A DNA stretch of 64,000 bases from Congeria kusceri. Its lineage: Eukaryota > Mollusca > Bivalvia > Myida > Dreissenidae. The notes below the pieces were generated by a model. It had not been told where the DNA came from. It did not search any database and saw nothing but the letters and a program-made list of their open reading frames with translations. Location of the stretch: the NCBI GenBank assembly GCA_027627225.1, contig JAPFQT010000159.1:451001-515000 (forward strand), in the 5' to 3' direction. The stretch's first letter is position 1, and each line of letters opens with the position of its first letter. Shown one piece after another: positions 45,215 to 57,296 of the stretch. The position numbers were made by a program, and so were the translations under genes.

Positions 45215-48200
45215 ATGACATCAAAAAGCAATGTTAGTAGATCAAAAAATTGGAGTGATACGGAGATGGAGGTGCTGGCAACAACTATTAAACTGAATTA
45301 CAATGAACTATTCGGAAAATTGTCGTCGACAGTTTCCTCTCATGATAAAAAAATGATTGTGGGATAAAGTCGCTGAAAAGTAAGTAACTGGACTAAGTGT
45401 TATATGGCTTTTAGATATGAAAGTTCGATATTTTATTGTTAAAATAAGGATTGGATTGCAAATGATTTGGTGGATTTGTCAGTGGAGTTAATGTAACAAT
45501 TATAACATACCAGTGCATGATACAGGAGGTAGCGTAACACTTGAATGTCTCAGTGAGGCTCTTACGTGTTTGTTTTTGTCTATTTATATTCTTCAGGTTG
45601 TGGTTTTTTTTTCAACTATTTGCATGTTTCATGCAAATAAATAAGCTATATATATATATTTAAACTATATTTTTTCTTTTATTTATCATTACATTAGAGT
45701 CAATGCTGTTGGGTATCACACCAGAAATGTTGAGGAATGCCACAGAAAATGGATAGATATGAAGGTATAATTATATATATTATTTTATATTATGACCCAG
45801 TCAAGCCCAATATTAGACATACTGATTGATTATATTGATTCTGATATGCAGCAACTGTCATTCATTGTTTATTCAGGTAAACAACACCTAAATCTAATAG
45901 CCAGCGTCATCCAAATAGTTTACTCGTATTATGGAATAACATATCTTTCAATTAATTGCAGAGTATTGTCAAGAAAAAAGAAAAAAAGAGGAAACTGGAG
46001 GTGCAGTCCACTGGGGGAGGACCCGCACCTCCACTGCCAGTGTGTAAAGCCTACGAACAAACGGTGATATATTCTTTCATCATTCCATTGCTGACGTATA
46101 TGTTGCTCGTATTGACTAAACATGTCTATATAACGATTTTGATGGTCACTTTAAGTTGTCCGTTTATTGGTTATTAAATTATTGTTATTTAATAATTGAA
46201 TTGCTCTTTACGGCGCTTCATCAATGTATTAAGGTCATTTTTTATGCTCAGGAAGGGAACTTGGGGGGTATATAGTAATCGAATCGTCCGTTCGTCAAGC
46301 TTCTTGAAGGGATTGAAATGAAACTTCTTATAATGATAGAGGAAAATCAGATGAAGTGCAGAGCACAACGACCATTACTCTTTCTTCAATATTTAATGAG
46401 TTATTGCCCTTTATTTTACTTCCTTATTCTTCTCGTATGTAACGTCTTTTTTTTTCCAACGTGTAGCTGATATCGTGTTGCCATCCTCTGACAAGCATAT
46501 GTTTCGGGGGCATATGTCACATCCTGTGACAAGCCTTGTTTGGTATATAATTTGTATAAAGCTCATTTTCTTAGTGCAAATCTTTAACATGGCTTAATTT
46601 ATCTTATTTCAAAATGTATATTTATTGATTGGTAATTGGAAATGATAATTGTACAAGTCTTGTTCTCAATGAAATTTTAAAGTAAAACAAAAGTCTTTCC
46701 ATTTAAACATGTTCTGTTTTTTCCTTAAGGTTCTGTCACTTATTCCCCCCGAGCTGATTGAAGGCGTCGGTGGAGTCGACACCTTTTTTGATGAAAGTAT
46801 GTTATTTCCTTGAAGATAGGAATTTATAATTGTGTATGTACTAAACAATGACATTTATTCAGTCTTCATGATAAAACAGTGGACCACGGACCGACTCCAT
46901 CAAACATTTGCTTGGTCCAGCAAACTTTATCAGTAAACTGGACAAATGGTCCATGAAATTATTGTCCTTTGGTCATTAAGAAAATTATAGTTAAAAAAGA
47001 AAACAAATCTTTTTCACCTATTGACAGCCTAACAGACTTGGTTGTTTAAAATTCATATCTTTAACAAATTGAATGAAAAGAGTGAAAGAAAACCCACAAA
47101 CTATGGTGTGAAAGAAAACCCACAAACTATGGTCCACTTTGTTGTAGTCCGGTCTAGTCTTTATAGCTGGCTAAGTGGACCGACAGTCCACTGATTTCAA
47201 AATTTATTAGTGAAGACTGTTTATTGTGTTCAATTATTTCAACAATATAGCATTTATTTGCTGCTGCTTTCACATTGACCCAATCACGTGTTAATATATA
47301 AAAATAAGGATCGTGGTTCCATTTTATTTGTGATTTTTTTTTCTTTCAATCATTTGTGTATGTTTAGGTGCAGTAAGCTACAAAACAGCAACCACAAGAG
47401 GGTCAACAGAAAGCACGGATGTGTGTAAAACACTATTAAATTGCAAAGGTCAGTTCCTATTAAGTTTAATCTTAACCTTAAATGTGCAAATTTTATAAAC
47501 GGTAATTTTCCATATAAAAACAGTTCAGCATTAATCCATACAATGAAAATAAAGGCATATGAACCACATTTCCATGTGTTTGTTTAGCAACTAATTTTGA
47601 AACATTCCAATTGTGAACGTAAGATAAAATATTAGAAAACTGACTCCAGGTGCTCAAAATAGTTGAATGTCTATATTTTACTCAAACACATATAATGAGT
47701 GATATACTGAATTTAAACATACATTCCAAGGCATGCAAATCACATAAAGATCATAATGCTATTTAAATACGTAATAAGACCAACAGTGGATCCATAACAA
47801 CTGAACATTACATACAAAATTTATGTCAGCACCCACAGAAATTGATTGTAGCCCAGTTGCTTCAAGTGAAATCCCAAAATGCACATCTATGGGTAATTAT
47901 CATCCACATATTGTTGGAAGCATAATGCATTTATTGATAAGAATTAACATTAAAGTGTGTTTTTGATTAAGAGATTAAATGATAACTCTTTTAATTAACT
48001 AACATCAAAATTTAATGTTTACACTAGACAAGCTGTAAGTTTGTTATTTACACAATAATGTTAAATGTATCTATAAGTGCATTTTGAATATATTGCTATA
48101 TTCGAAACACACAAAATTATAAAACATAACACAATTTTAGAACAACATAACAATTAACAGTATAATTAACTCATGTTTCAGCCAGTACGATTGAACAGAA

Positions 48201-48638
48201 GCCAAGTGAAACACATAAGAAGTCATCAAAAAGTAAGTTTTGAAAATAAAAGTACAACAGTTGATAATTGATATATATAAAAAAAGGAACTTTGAAATAA
48301 TCTATATGAATTAATTGAGTTGAACAAGTATTAATTCTAAACCCACGTATGCATTGTAAATTTCTATTACGAGTTTTCTCGTTTAAACATGTATTATAAA
48401 TGTCATTGCAGGATCCTTTGATGAAATTTTCTCAGAAAATCAGAAGAGAATGATGGACAGTCTGGAGAGTATCCGAGCATCGTTGGCTGCCATAGTGGAT
48501 TTAAAAAAACAAAAATTATCATTAATGGCTGCCAACAAGGTCAGTGACCTTATGTCAGATATATTTGAGCCTCGAAATCAAGCGAGTGTTATATTACTAC
48601 TGACCTCGTTGGCAGACGTAGTTGGCTTTGTTTCGTAA
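45215..48638 (+). pseudogene. Harbinger Myb/SANT-like DNA-binding protein, seven exons, damaged in exon 1
   Basis: Exons: 45215-45379, 45698-45764, 45962-46063, 46730-46796, 47368-47448, 48182-48232 and 48412-48638, all with GT..AG borders and matching phases after exon 1. Exons 1-2 form the Myb/SANT-like domain: NWSDTEMEVLATTIKLNY, LWDKVAEK, then VNAVGYHTRNVEECHRKWID and MK. Exon 3 is basic and Pro/Gly-rich, exon 4 carries LSLIPPELIEGVGG, and the last exon is helical (SFDEIFSENQKRMMDSLESI, RASLAAIVDLKKQ). In this family the protein binds subterminal DNA and imports the nuclease. In exon 1 the frame is broken in an A-run at about 45345-45352, and a TGA follows in the downstream frame, so the gene appears inactive unless this is a sequencing error. 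Confidence 0.85.
46860..47220. mobile_element. MITE inside intron 4 of the Myb-like gene
   Basis: CAGTCTTCATGATAAAACAG then TGGACC at the left pairs with CAGTCCACTGATTT..AAATTTATTAGTGAAGACTG at the right. Internal GGACCGACTCC and AGTGGACCGACAGTCC words are also inverted. A 24-bp direct duplication (GTGAAAGAAAACCCACAAAC type) lies at about 47084-47132. Confidence 0.7.
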
Positions 48639-49207
48639 ATAACGGCAGTTTAGTCACTTTAAACATTTACCAAAAAAAGAGTACTTGTGAACAATTCCTT
48701 TTAATAACACAGTTGATATCACTATCTTAACAGTATCACGGTGTATAGGCTTGTGCCAGCATTTATTAATGAATAACGATGCTCTTAAAATAATTTGAGA
48801 AAATCTAGGACTGACAAACTTTAAGTTATAATTATTTGGCACAAGTTATAATCAACGCCAGTGACGTTTATTCGACTAGAAACTGTTTCTTATTGACATC
48901 ACTTATTAGGTCATTTAAATATCACAATAGCTGTTTGTGATACAGTTAAAACCCTTCAAGGTTAAAATTAATATGTTAAATATCAAGAGCGTTAACTGGT
49001 CATAGAATTGAATTTTAAATAATAAATCAGGTGCCATAACTATGTATTTCGTGCTTATTTGATAAGTCATGAAACTGTGGTAATATATTACAACCTTAAA
49101 CATTTGAATCAACTTTTAAGATTTTGTAAGAGATCCTAAACAGCTCAAACGGGTAATTTATCTTCTATGGGGGCATAATGTAATTTGACTAGAGCGACAA
49201 TCATCAT

Positions 49208-52200
49208 TCAACACAGTCGTCCAACATTGACATTTCTTCTGTCGGTGCCGTCATTGCCATCGGCAGGTCTATTTGACTCGTCATCTTCATTATCATCAGC
49301 ATCAATAATTAAGGTTGGATCCTGAATGTTTTGATCTAAACAAAAGTTGTGCAAATGCATGCATGCACATACAATTTGTGCACACTTAGCAGGTGTGAAC
49401 GGCAGACAGCCTCCTGTCTTGTGTAGGCATCTGAAATATGAAATAACATTTTTGCTCAAAAATAACAATGTTGATTTATTAATTCTCAATCGTTACATGT
49501 ACCTTGTTTTATTTATTGTTTAATTACAATTGACATGTGTTAATTTTATTTTTAATTGGGTGTTATGAAATAAGTAAGTAACATTTATTGCCAACAATGA
49601 ATACATTTGTTACTGTGATACATATTGTGAAACTCTATGAAAAAGAAAAATGACATATACATTGTATTTTGTAATTTTATTGTATATTAATCTTGTATAT
49701 TTCCATACAGTAACATAACTGAGTATTTCAATGTGATCTCTGTTGATCAAATGGGATTCATTGCATCAGTGATTGTTTGTTTCAATGATGTATTGAAAAA
49801 AAATGTTAACATATTATTCGTAACATCAATACAAGATTGAATTCATTTAACCTGAATCTGCTTTCCAATACGCCAAAGGCTCTCTCCAGAACTACTCTCC
49901 CTCGTTTGTGAGAAGTGTTGAATCTCACCTGTGGTGGATTTTGCGGTGTGGCAAACGGAGTGAGGCAGTAACGCCGCAGAGTGTATCCGCTGTCTGCCAA
50001 CAAATGGCCCACATTATTCCTCTCTTGATATTCATGAATAGAGCAACATTCTGTTGTTGAATATGCAAGAATTGTATCAATGTAACATGTTGTGTAAGGA
50101 TGTATACATGTATATGATACATAGTCTAATGACATAGCAGGATATGATTAGTTATGACGTCTTCAGATAGTGTAATATTACATATATGAATACAGACCAT
50201 CTGTAGAGAAGTTCAAGTTGTATGCAAGTATATTAACTGCCTTATTAACAAAAATAGAAACTGGCATATTTAAATGTTAAATAGAATTTTAATGTTTTGT
50301 ATAACATTTAGGCAACAAACCAACAATACCTTTAGACCACAACCTTCAAACACGAATGAATCGTGACTTTACCAGGGGTATGTATACACTACATTCAGGA
50401 ATCTGAAATGCCAATTATATTTTTTAAACATGACTTGTGACACAGTTGCAAATAATTATTTCATTAGCTTTTTCACATAGAATTAATAAGTACATGATAC
50501 AAAAGCAACGCCTCTCTGATGTGCCGCCTCTCTGAAGGGCCGGTATCATGTTGAATTCCATAGAGAAGTACATCACATGATTTATACACTTAATTATTAC
50601 GTTATATGAGAAAAAAACTAATAATTCTGTAAAAATCATCAAAGGAGATCATCCAGCTCCACTTGGTGACGGCTTCAATTAAATTTCTATAAAAATCTGA
50701 AAGTGGCTGTTACAAAATAATGCAGTCGCGAATGATGTAATTTATAATTGTTACAACTTGAAAAAGTCAGATGAATTGAACGAAGGTAATATTGGGATAA
50801 ATATTTGTGTTCTCACCAAATATTATATCAATGTATTAACCATTTCATCCTCAGATAATTGTTGTATTTTACATTAACTAAATACACAGGGCTTTCATTA
50901 ACTTGTGAATTCAGGAAGTTTGAACTTCCTAGCCTCTGATTTTGGCAGTTTTGCTCATAATTTTTGGAAGGTTTGGCAGTATTGCGCGACATATGTAAGA
51001 AATGTAATTAAGTATAAAACTCAAGGTTTGTTTAAGGTCGTTTCTTTTTCATCAGGTGTTTATAATATGCCAATTTAATTACTTAAAGAGGTATACATTG
51101 AGATGAACAACACTTCAATTTTTCATCTAACTTGGTCATCTTTACATGACGAAACTTCCATGGCTGCAATTTTGGAAGTCCTGTTACAAAAACTGGGAGT
51201 AAATTACTCCTAAACTTCCCTTAATGCAAGCCCTGAATACCGAACTGTTATTATACAAAAATTACCTTAATTCAGAATCAACAACTCCTTGCACATTCAA
51301 TGCGTGATACCCCTTCCGACAAACAAACACTTCTTCGTGCTCTTTTGGAGCTATTATTGGTATCAGCGTACCATCCACTGCACCCAGAACATTTGGTAGG
51401 CCACACAGCCTAAAGAAGCCCACCTTCACACGTGTCTGCTCTTCTAGATCAACTGGAAAACTGCAGAACAAATACCAGAATGTTAAGTTCAGTAAAAAGT
51501 GTTCTGTCCACAGAGTGGCAAATAACACAATATTTTTTCCTCATAGATCTTAAAAATAATATAAGTATTAATTTCAATTATCATACAACTAAGCGAAATA
51601 ATTAACATTTATGACAAAAAAATTAACGTTGTTGAAAAATGTTGAAAAATACAAATAAATAGTTTATGAAACATTTGTTAACGTTTAAATAATGTGTTTT
51701 AATATATATTAACGCATAAAACATAAATGATTTGGGAAAATGTTTATTACAATGTACTAGTTTGAGCATCAGTTTGTTATTGTATATCCCTGTGCTTTAT
51801 GGTCTGAGTACTGGAGAAAACAAATCTTTGGATTCATTTTTCCATATCATGTTTGTTTGGTGAGGCAAAAAAAATATGCTTGTTTCAGGTTACATGACAC
51901 CCCCAACAATTGGGTAGATTGTGGGGAAAATATTGTTACTATTATTTATGTGACAAACTAAATAACATGTTCTAAGGTCATTGAATTTTAAAGGTTTGGT
52001 CACAAAAATTGAAACAATTTTTTTTCTTTACACCTTAGTCTAGCTGCTAATATACAAGTTTGATGAAACATGATTAGAATTGCATTTTGAAATGGCCTAT
52101 TATAATAAAGTGTCTAGCTGATACAGTTAATTTAGTAACGCAATGGACAACGATCAAAATGAAAGAAGAGCGAGCTTTTATATAACCCAATATATATATA

Positions 52201-52663
52201 AAGTGTCGTCCCGAATTAGTCTGTGCAGTCCGCACATTCTAATCTTGGCTGTCACTTTCCGCCTACAGCGGATTTATATTATGATAAGACTTCCTTGAAA
52301 CAGAACATACAATAAAAGAGAAAAGTTCTGTCCCAGATCAACGTATGCCGACTGCACAGACTGATATGGTACGACACTTTAAGCACATGCATTAAGCCCG
52401 GTTGTCCCGTAACACGTCTCATATATATATATATCAAACGAGTGTGTTCAATGCCACCACTAGATCAGTGTGGTTGAATTATTTCAGTTTTACAGACAAA
52501 TTAATAAAAAGAAATACAATTACCATATGTTGATCATTCGTCTATTGACGACTCTGACAAACGCATGTAATATGCGCGATACAGATGAACGGCTGATGCC
52601 GTGTATGTCTGCTAGCTCAGAATAGAAATTTCCTTTGGCCAAGAACCTTAAGCTAATGAGTAC
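49208..52663 (-). pseudogene. Harbinger DDE nuclease (HARBI1-like), incomplete
   Basis: Recognised minus-strand exons, in order, are 52663-52524, 51460-51266, about 50060-49852 and 49430-49208. The first has VLISLRFLAKGNFYSELADI and HGISRSSVSRILHAFV, the helix-turn-helix. The second has GLPNVLGAVDGTLIPIIAP with the first catalytic Asp in VDGT, and ends GYHALNVQGVVDSELR. The third has GHLLADSGYTLRRYCLTPFA and VVLERAFGVLESRFR with the catalytic Glu. The last has CLHKTGGCLPFTPAKCAQIV and CMHLHNFCLDQN. Splice phases agree between the first two and the last two. The exon that should carry the second Asp is only a worn trace near 50640-50695 (EAVTKW with no intact HD), and the N-terminal exon was not found. 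The enzyme would cut and paste the element with the Myb-like partner; this copy looks dead. Confidence 0.85.
52197..52423. mobile_element. Palindromic GCACAGACTAAT MITE in a nuclease intron
   Basis: AAGTGTCGTCCCGAATTAGT then CTGTGCAGTCCGCAC at the left, and GCCGACTGCACAGACTGATA, GTACGACACTTTAAGCACAT and CCCGTAACACGTCTCAT at the right, follow the 37816-38052 family. It lies between the nuclease exons 51266-51460 and 52524-52663. Confidence 0.8.
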
Positions 52664-52959
52664 CTGCAAGAGAGTATGAAAATGTAAAAAAATATATATA
52701 TACAAATGCAATATGACAACAATCATCACTATCATTAAAGCATGATGAAACAACAAATCTAGTTTCGAGTAATAAAATTTCCCCGTTTTACTATTATTCA
52801 GCCATTAACAATCAAACATAACAATAACCCCAAATCCCCAGGTTATTTATAATAACCTGATTTGTTGGTCATGTGAAAGGATCATAGCATTGTGGAAAAA
52901 CACAAATACAACTTACATCCATTTTGTTGAGAACGTCATTACGAGTGCTTGTTACGTCT

Positions 52960-53091
52960 CGCATACTTACGAGAGGATTCTACGATATCGTAAATTACGA
53001 TGATTTATTGAAACGCAAAATGATAAGTTGCGAGAGTCGCAACTGGTTTACGAGTCGTAACTTACTTACGAGGGCTTATTGAAACGGGACC
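52960..53091. repeat. Right terminal and subterminal repeats of the Harbinger element
   Basis: TTATTGAAACGC at about 53005 and TTATTGAAACGGGACC at the end duplicate the end word, as on the left. TTACGAG and TCGTAA words recur (TTACGAGAGG, ATCGTAAATTACG, GTTTACGAGTCGTAACTTAC). Confidence 0.7.
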
Positions 53092-53318
53092 CAGGGGCGT
53101 AACTAGGCATACTTCTGTTCACTCGTTACGTTTAACGGAGAGATAAGAAAACCAAACAGCGCGAAAAAATCCGAACCATCATGATGACAACATTGTATCA
53201 GTTATCTTGAATGTTTAGAATATTATAAAATTGACATTATTTAATAAATGCTTATACAGTTTGGAATAATTACAAATTTTACTGCGAGTACAGTCACACT
53301 CTGTCTAGCTACGCCCTG
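53092..53318. mobile_element. Short MITE, hAT-like CAGGGGCGTAAC ends
   Basis: CAGGGGCGTAACTAGGC at the left and GTCTAGCTACGCCCTG at the right are imperfect inverted ends. CAGGGGCGTAGC-type ends are common in hAT elements. It directly abuts the Harbinger end, whose candidate CAG target copy is also this element's first three bases. Confidence 0.65.
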
Positions 53319-53319
53319 A

Positions 53320-54520
53320 TTACAATAGTGTCACGGTCCGCTTGCACGTGCTTTACATGTTACAGCTTAAGCAGACAAAACTGGCCAATCAGAATTCATC
53401 CAGATGTGTTTACATACGAAACAATGAGGATAACCGAGATCTTGCATCTGTTATTTGATTATCAGGGGCCGTATTCCAGAAACATCCTAACTAAAACCTT
53501 AACCGTAAAATCATCATATTTCATTATTTTTTATTTAATATTTATATGGTTTTGTTTTAACTGTTAATTAATTATCAACTTATTATTAACTGCTGTTAAT
53601 GGGTTTGTGCATTTTTGTGATGAAAATAATCTTGATATTGTGAAACGACTTCTGATAACACAAGTATAAGTTCAATGTCAGTTTGTGTAGATTTAACAAA
53701 TCTATATAAGAACAAAAAAGAAATTTATGCAATTTTTAGAAAATGTTCAATAATATCTTATGACGTATTTCAGTTTTCGATGATGAAACAATTTCTTAGA
53801 ATGTTTCTGAATATAGAGAAGTAAAATACCATGCAATAAAGAACATGCGTGTAGTATGCGTAAAAACTAGTTATTTTAATAAACCCCGGCCTCTCGAACT
53901 TCAAATGAAAGGAAAGTTATTATCTATTATTTATATTTGTTCAAATGTGCAATCTGCAACAAAATGCACGGTACTACATATATTGAAATCCGTGCCACGC
54001 GAATGCATCACAAAAACGTGAGCTGTCTCAGGACAGCGCTATTCACACCTCTTTGTCAGAGTTATGTGCCTTGGTCAGTGACCTTACATAATGACCCCGA
54101 ATACATGCGTAATGTTTCAACTGAGCATCTGTAGTAGTTACAGTGATATGTACATGCACACTAACCATTTACCTAAGTACAAATAGTGGCATAGCTGAAT
54201 TATTCTGCTAAAATGCAGGTCACAATTATAGGCCTTGGCCAATGACCTTATATAATGACCCGGAAGACATGTGTACAGTTTCAATTGAATAGAGCATTAC
54301 GCCGAAGACGACGAACGGGTGAGTAGACTATTCGGTGAAAATTCGAACTAATAATAAATAACATCGCAAGTAACCCACGACTTCTGACTCCGACATCGAG
54401 TTTACAATTGCCCTTTCTCTTCCGAAATCACTAAAACTCTATTTGCGACATACTCATACTTGATTGTTAATATTGTTTTAATAAAAACCAGATTTATAGA
54501 AATAATCATGAACCTGGCAT
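53320..54520. other. Mostly unassigned; two GTGACCTTA units
   Basis: GCCTTGG.CA.TGACCTTA.ATAATGACCC occurs near 54067 and 54232, about 165 bp apart, a remnant of a pearl-like core. GGGGCCGTATTCCAGAAACA at 53465 resembles a MITE end seen at 55160-55182. No gene recognised. Confidence 0.5.
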
Positions 54521-54522
54521 CT

Positions 54523-55182
54523 AAGCCGTTATTCAACAACCTATTGTTAGACTTAAGAATAAAGAATAGACTCAGACTCAATAAAAATACTTCTGCGTTC
54601 GCACATATGCTGGGTACCAATGTCGCTATTGTCATTAAAGAGTGTATGCACGATTTTACAACAGATATATTTGCATAAATTAAACAACCCGATAAGGTTA
54701 GTTACTACATACTTTGATATAAAATGGAAGAAACGTTAATAATAACTATTTTTGAAAAACGCATAGTTGGCTACTTTTTAATCAGAAACTAGTTTTAGGC
54801 TGTACAGCAAGAAACTCTAATACACGTATACACGTTGACTAGACAGTATTTAAGGTTACACAACACTAATAAACGATGCAAAAGTCGACAATCGTGTTTG
54901 TTGACCCATTCAATATTTTATTCGTCACGTTTATGTTTATATGTCTGCTTTCAAGTTGTTTTGTCACTTTCATCTGTTTATTTTTTAAATTATTGATATT
55001 AATGTCAGATCGTTCATACAAACTTTAACAAATCGTTCTAAATAAAGAACTCTGTAATTTGAATTGCTGAATACCAAGAAAGATTCAAGTTTACAGCTTT
55101 CTTTGAACAGAACAGTTTCAAGAACATTCTTTATTATAACGTCTTAAGTCTAAGAATAGACAGATTGGTGAATACGGGCCCT
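54523..55182. mobile_element. Probable MITE with TTAGACTTAAGAATA in inverted ends
   Basis: The left AGCCGTTATTCAACAACCTA then TTGTTAGACTTAAGAATA pairs imperfectly with the right CTTAAGTCTAAGAATAGACA then GATTGGTGAATACGGGCC. The interior has no coding signal. Confidence 0.5.
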
Positions 55183-55489
55183 TGACGCCGTTTTAAATAA
55201 CACATATGTTGACAAAACTACTACTGTTCTGGTTATAACAGTAACATTTTCACCAGAAACCAATGGGATTGTTTCTACATCGGGTTATTTACAACAGTAC
55301 TTATATAGATTTTTTTGTCACCAGTTACATACAATGCTGCTAAATTGAATAAAAAATGAAATACATTATTAAATTAACATGCATAACGCGATCGTATTTT
55401 TTAAATATGGAAAAGACTTTGCCACAAATACCAAACACATTGTTAGATTTGGTAATCATGATCGCGCATAAAGACTGTAATCTAAGTAC

Positions 55490-55904
55490 TATTCTAACGT
55501 GATACCCGCTAATGTTTATACAGACAAAGAACAAAATTATCGTTGTTTAAGCTCCGATTCTGAGCGGAGCATAGTAAAAAGAAGTTCCAATTACAATTGC
55601 AAAAATATATGTCCATTCATCTTAGAATCGAAATAAGTGTCGCATTATCGTTGTGTATAGGCCAGTAAACAACTCTGTGTCGTTCTGATGATTGGCTATT
55701 AAACATCTCGTGCTAACGCCCTTGTGGTCTTATTCCTACGCATTAGAGCTCCAAATCGTTGTTTTTATTGGCCGATAAACAACCATAAATCGAACATTAT
55801 TTCTTAATCATCATATACATGTATATGGTTTGCATCTTGAAAAGACACGTGTGTTGCCAGGCTTGCATTTAAAATATGAAAATATTCTGAACAAACCCCT
55901 TTAA
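55490..55904 (+). mobile_element. TTAA-type MITE family, copy with right end
   Basis: The interior matches 10880-11150 (ACAAAGAACAAAATTATCGT, CTGAGCGGAGCATAGTAAAA, ATTATCGTTG, CTAACGCC.TTGTGGT). The right end CTGAACAAACCCCTTTAA at 55887-55904 is a worn form of CTGTGAACAAGTCCCTTTAA. The left TTAAAGGG end is not seen. Confidence 0.65.
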
Positions 55905-56059
55905 TTAAATTTCACTGCCAATATCGAACGTGTATTTTCAGGTTATGTTTCATGCACAAAATTATGAAACACGTATAATCGTGGTTATTTCTTTTAGTTG
56001 TGTTGTGGAAAGAAAAACGAAAACTTTTTAAGTTTATGTGAGGCAAGAAAATAGTCTGA

Positions 56060-56300
56060 ATGTAAGGTGGTAAATCGAAGTTTCTTCGAAACGCAACACG
56101 GAATATACCAGGGAGACCGTGCATTCGATGTCGCCAAGAAGCTTGGTGCACGTGAACCAGTCTATACGGAATCTCTCGCATCCGGTTTGTAGGCTTCCGC
56201 TTCAAAAATCAACTCGAACTACCGGTATTCCACATCTACAAATGAGAAATGTGATACGGAGCAGACGTGAAGACGACAAAAGAGATTCCCACGTGCCCAG
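56060..56300. other. Block similar to 60200-60470
   Basis: GTGCACGTGAACCAGTCTAT, GTTTGTAGGCTTCCG, AACTCGAACTACC, and GCAGACGTGAAGACGAC are matched in order by GTGCACGTGTTCCAGTCAAT, GTCTGTAAACTTCCG, AGCTCAACCTGACC and GCAGACGTCGACC in the other block. I do not recognise what it is; a repeat family or an old duplication is possible. Confidence 0.45.
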
Positions 56301-56304
56301 ATAA

Positions 56305-56564
56305 GGGCCCATATTTATAAAGATTTTAATATTATCCTAAACTTAACTTAAACATAACTCAAACTTATAATTTGCATTGGAACATTATGCGTTGGAACAC
56401 GTGTTCGGAAAATACTAAATAGCAATACGCTTGGAATTATATTGCAACTCCTCTGCCAAACTCTTCCAAAAAAGCAATTCTTTGTCCGAAAATACAAACA
56501 TGACATTTCAAAAACTTAAGAATTTTCTCCATTTTACTCTAGAAGTCTTTATAAATAACAGCCC
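56305..56564. mobile_element. MITE with GGGCC..TATTTATAAAGA ends
   Basis: The left GGGCCCATATTTATAAAGAT and right GTCTTTATAAATAACAGCCC are inverted partners over about 20 bp. About 260 bp, non-coding. Confidence 0.75.
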
Positions 56565-57034
56565 AGGCTATATAATGGCATACACAAAACGCGTAGCAAT
56601 GGAGTAATATTGAAGGGAATTACTGTTTATAACGCATGGACACTTATTATTGGAGCGTTGTCTTTCCAATCAGTATAATAATAGCAAATAAAGAACATGA
56701 ATACTGTCAACGTTGGTTATCATAAACACTCAGATAATTAAAGTCTCTAGGTCAATTTTAACAAATAAAAATAAATACATGTAAACACTGTAACTTTACA
56801 TTAATTAACAGAAATACACCTTTGACTGTAAGCCGTTGTTTGATTTGTGATCTTTATATATACGTTCATTTGTGTATCATGCTTTGCACCACTTTCACAA
56901 AATAAATAGTTCGAACTGACGATCTTCCGATCCATTACACTACTGCAACTTTTATACGAAATTATCCACTAAATACAACATTCCATGTCCGCTTAGAATT
57001 GATTTTTACGTACATTATTAAAGAAATAATTTTC

Positions 57035-57296
57035 GATTTTGAGTTGTTTATCAGCAAATATACAACGATTTGGAGTTCTGATGCGTATGAATTAAACCAC
57101 GAGGGCGTTACACCGCACCAGAACGACAAATCGGTGTTTATTAGCCGATAAACAACAATAAAGCTAAAATTGAATTGATTCTAACATGACCAGACAACAT
57201 TTTCTGCAATTACAGTGCGAAGTATATCTGACATCATTTCTAGCGCAACAGGAAACCAATTTTTCAATAACAAAATCCCTTTAACGCAAACTACAC
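57035..57296 (-). mobile_element. TTAA-type MITE family, minus-strand copy
   Basis: Read on the minus strand it shows TAATTGCAGAAAATGTTGTC, GTTTATCGGCTAATAAACAC, CGTGGTTTAATTCATACGCA and TCAGAACTCCAAATCGTTG, the same order as 9270-9450. AATCCCTTTAA at 57286 is the end word. Confidence 0.65.

Larger units (their letters stand above)
45048..53091. mobile_element. PIF/Harbinger DNA transposon, 8.04 kb, both genes damaged
   Basis: The ends GGGACCGTTTCAATAAGC (45048-45065) and GCTTATTGAAACGGGACC (53074-53091) are inverted repeats matching at 16 of 18 bases. CAG flanks both sides (45045-45047 and 53092-53094), the 3-bp target duplication expected of this superfamily. Inside are the two genes that define Harbinger: a Myb/SANT-like gene on the plus strand and a HARBI1-type nuclease on the minus strand, converging around 48.6-49.2 kb. 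Two MITEs sit in introns (46860-47220 and 52197-52423). Lesions in both genes suggest it is immobile. Confidence 0.9.

Noticed and set aside
54402..54678. Overlapping 72- and 77-codon frames on opposite strands
   Set aside because: No motif; they partly overlap the inverted end of a probable MITE.
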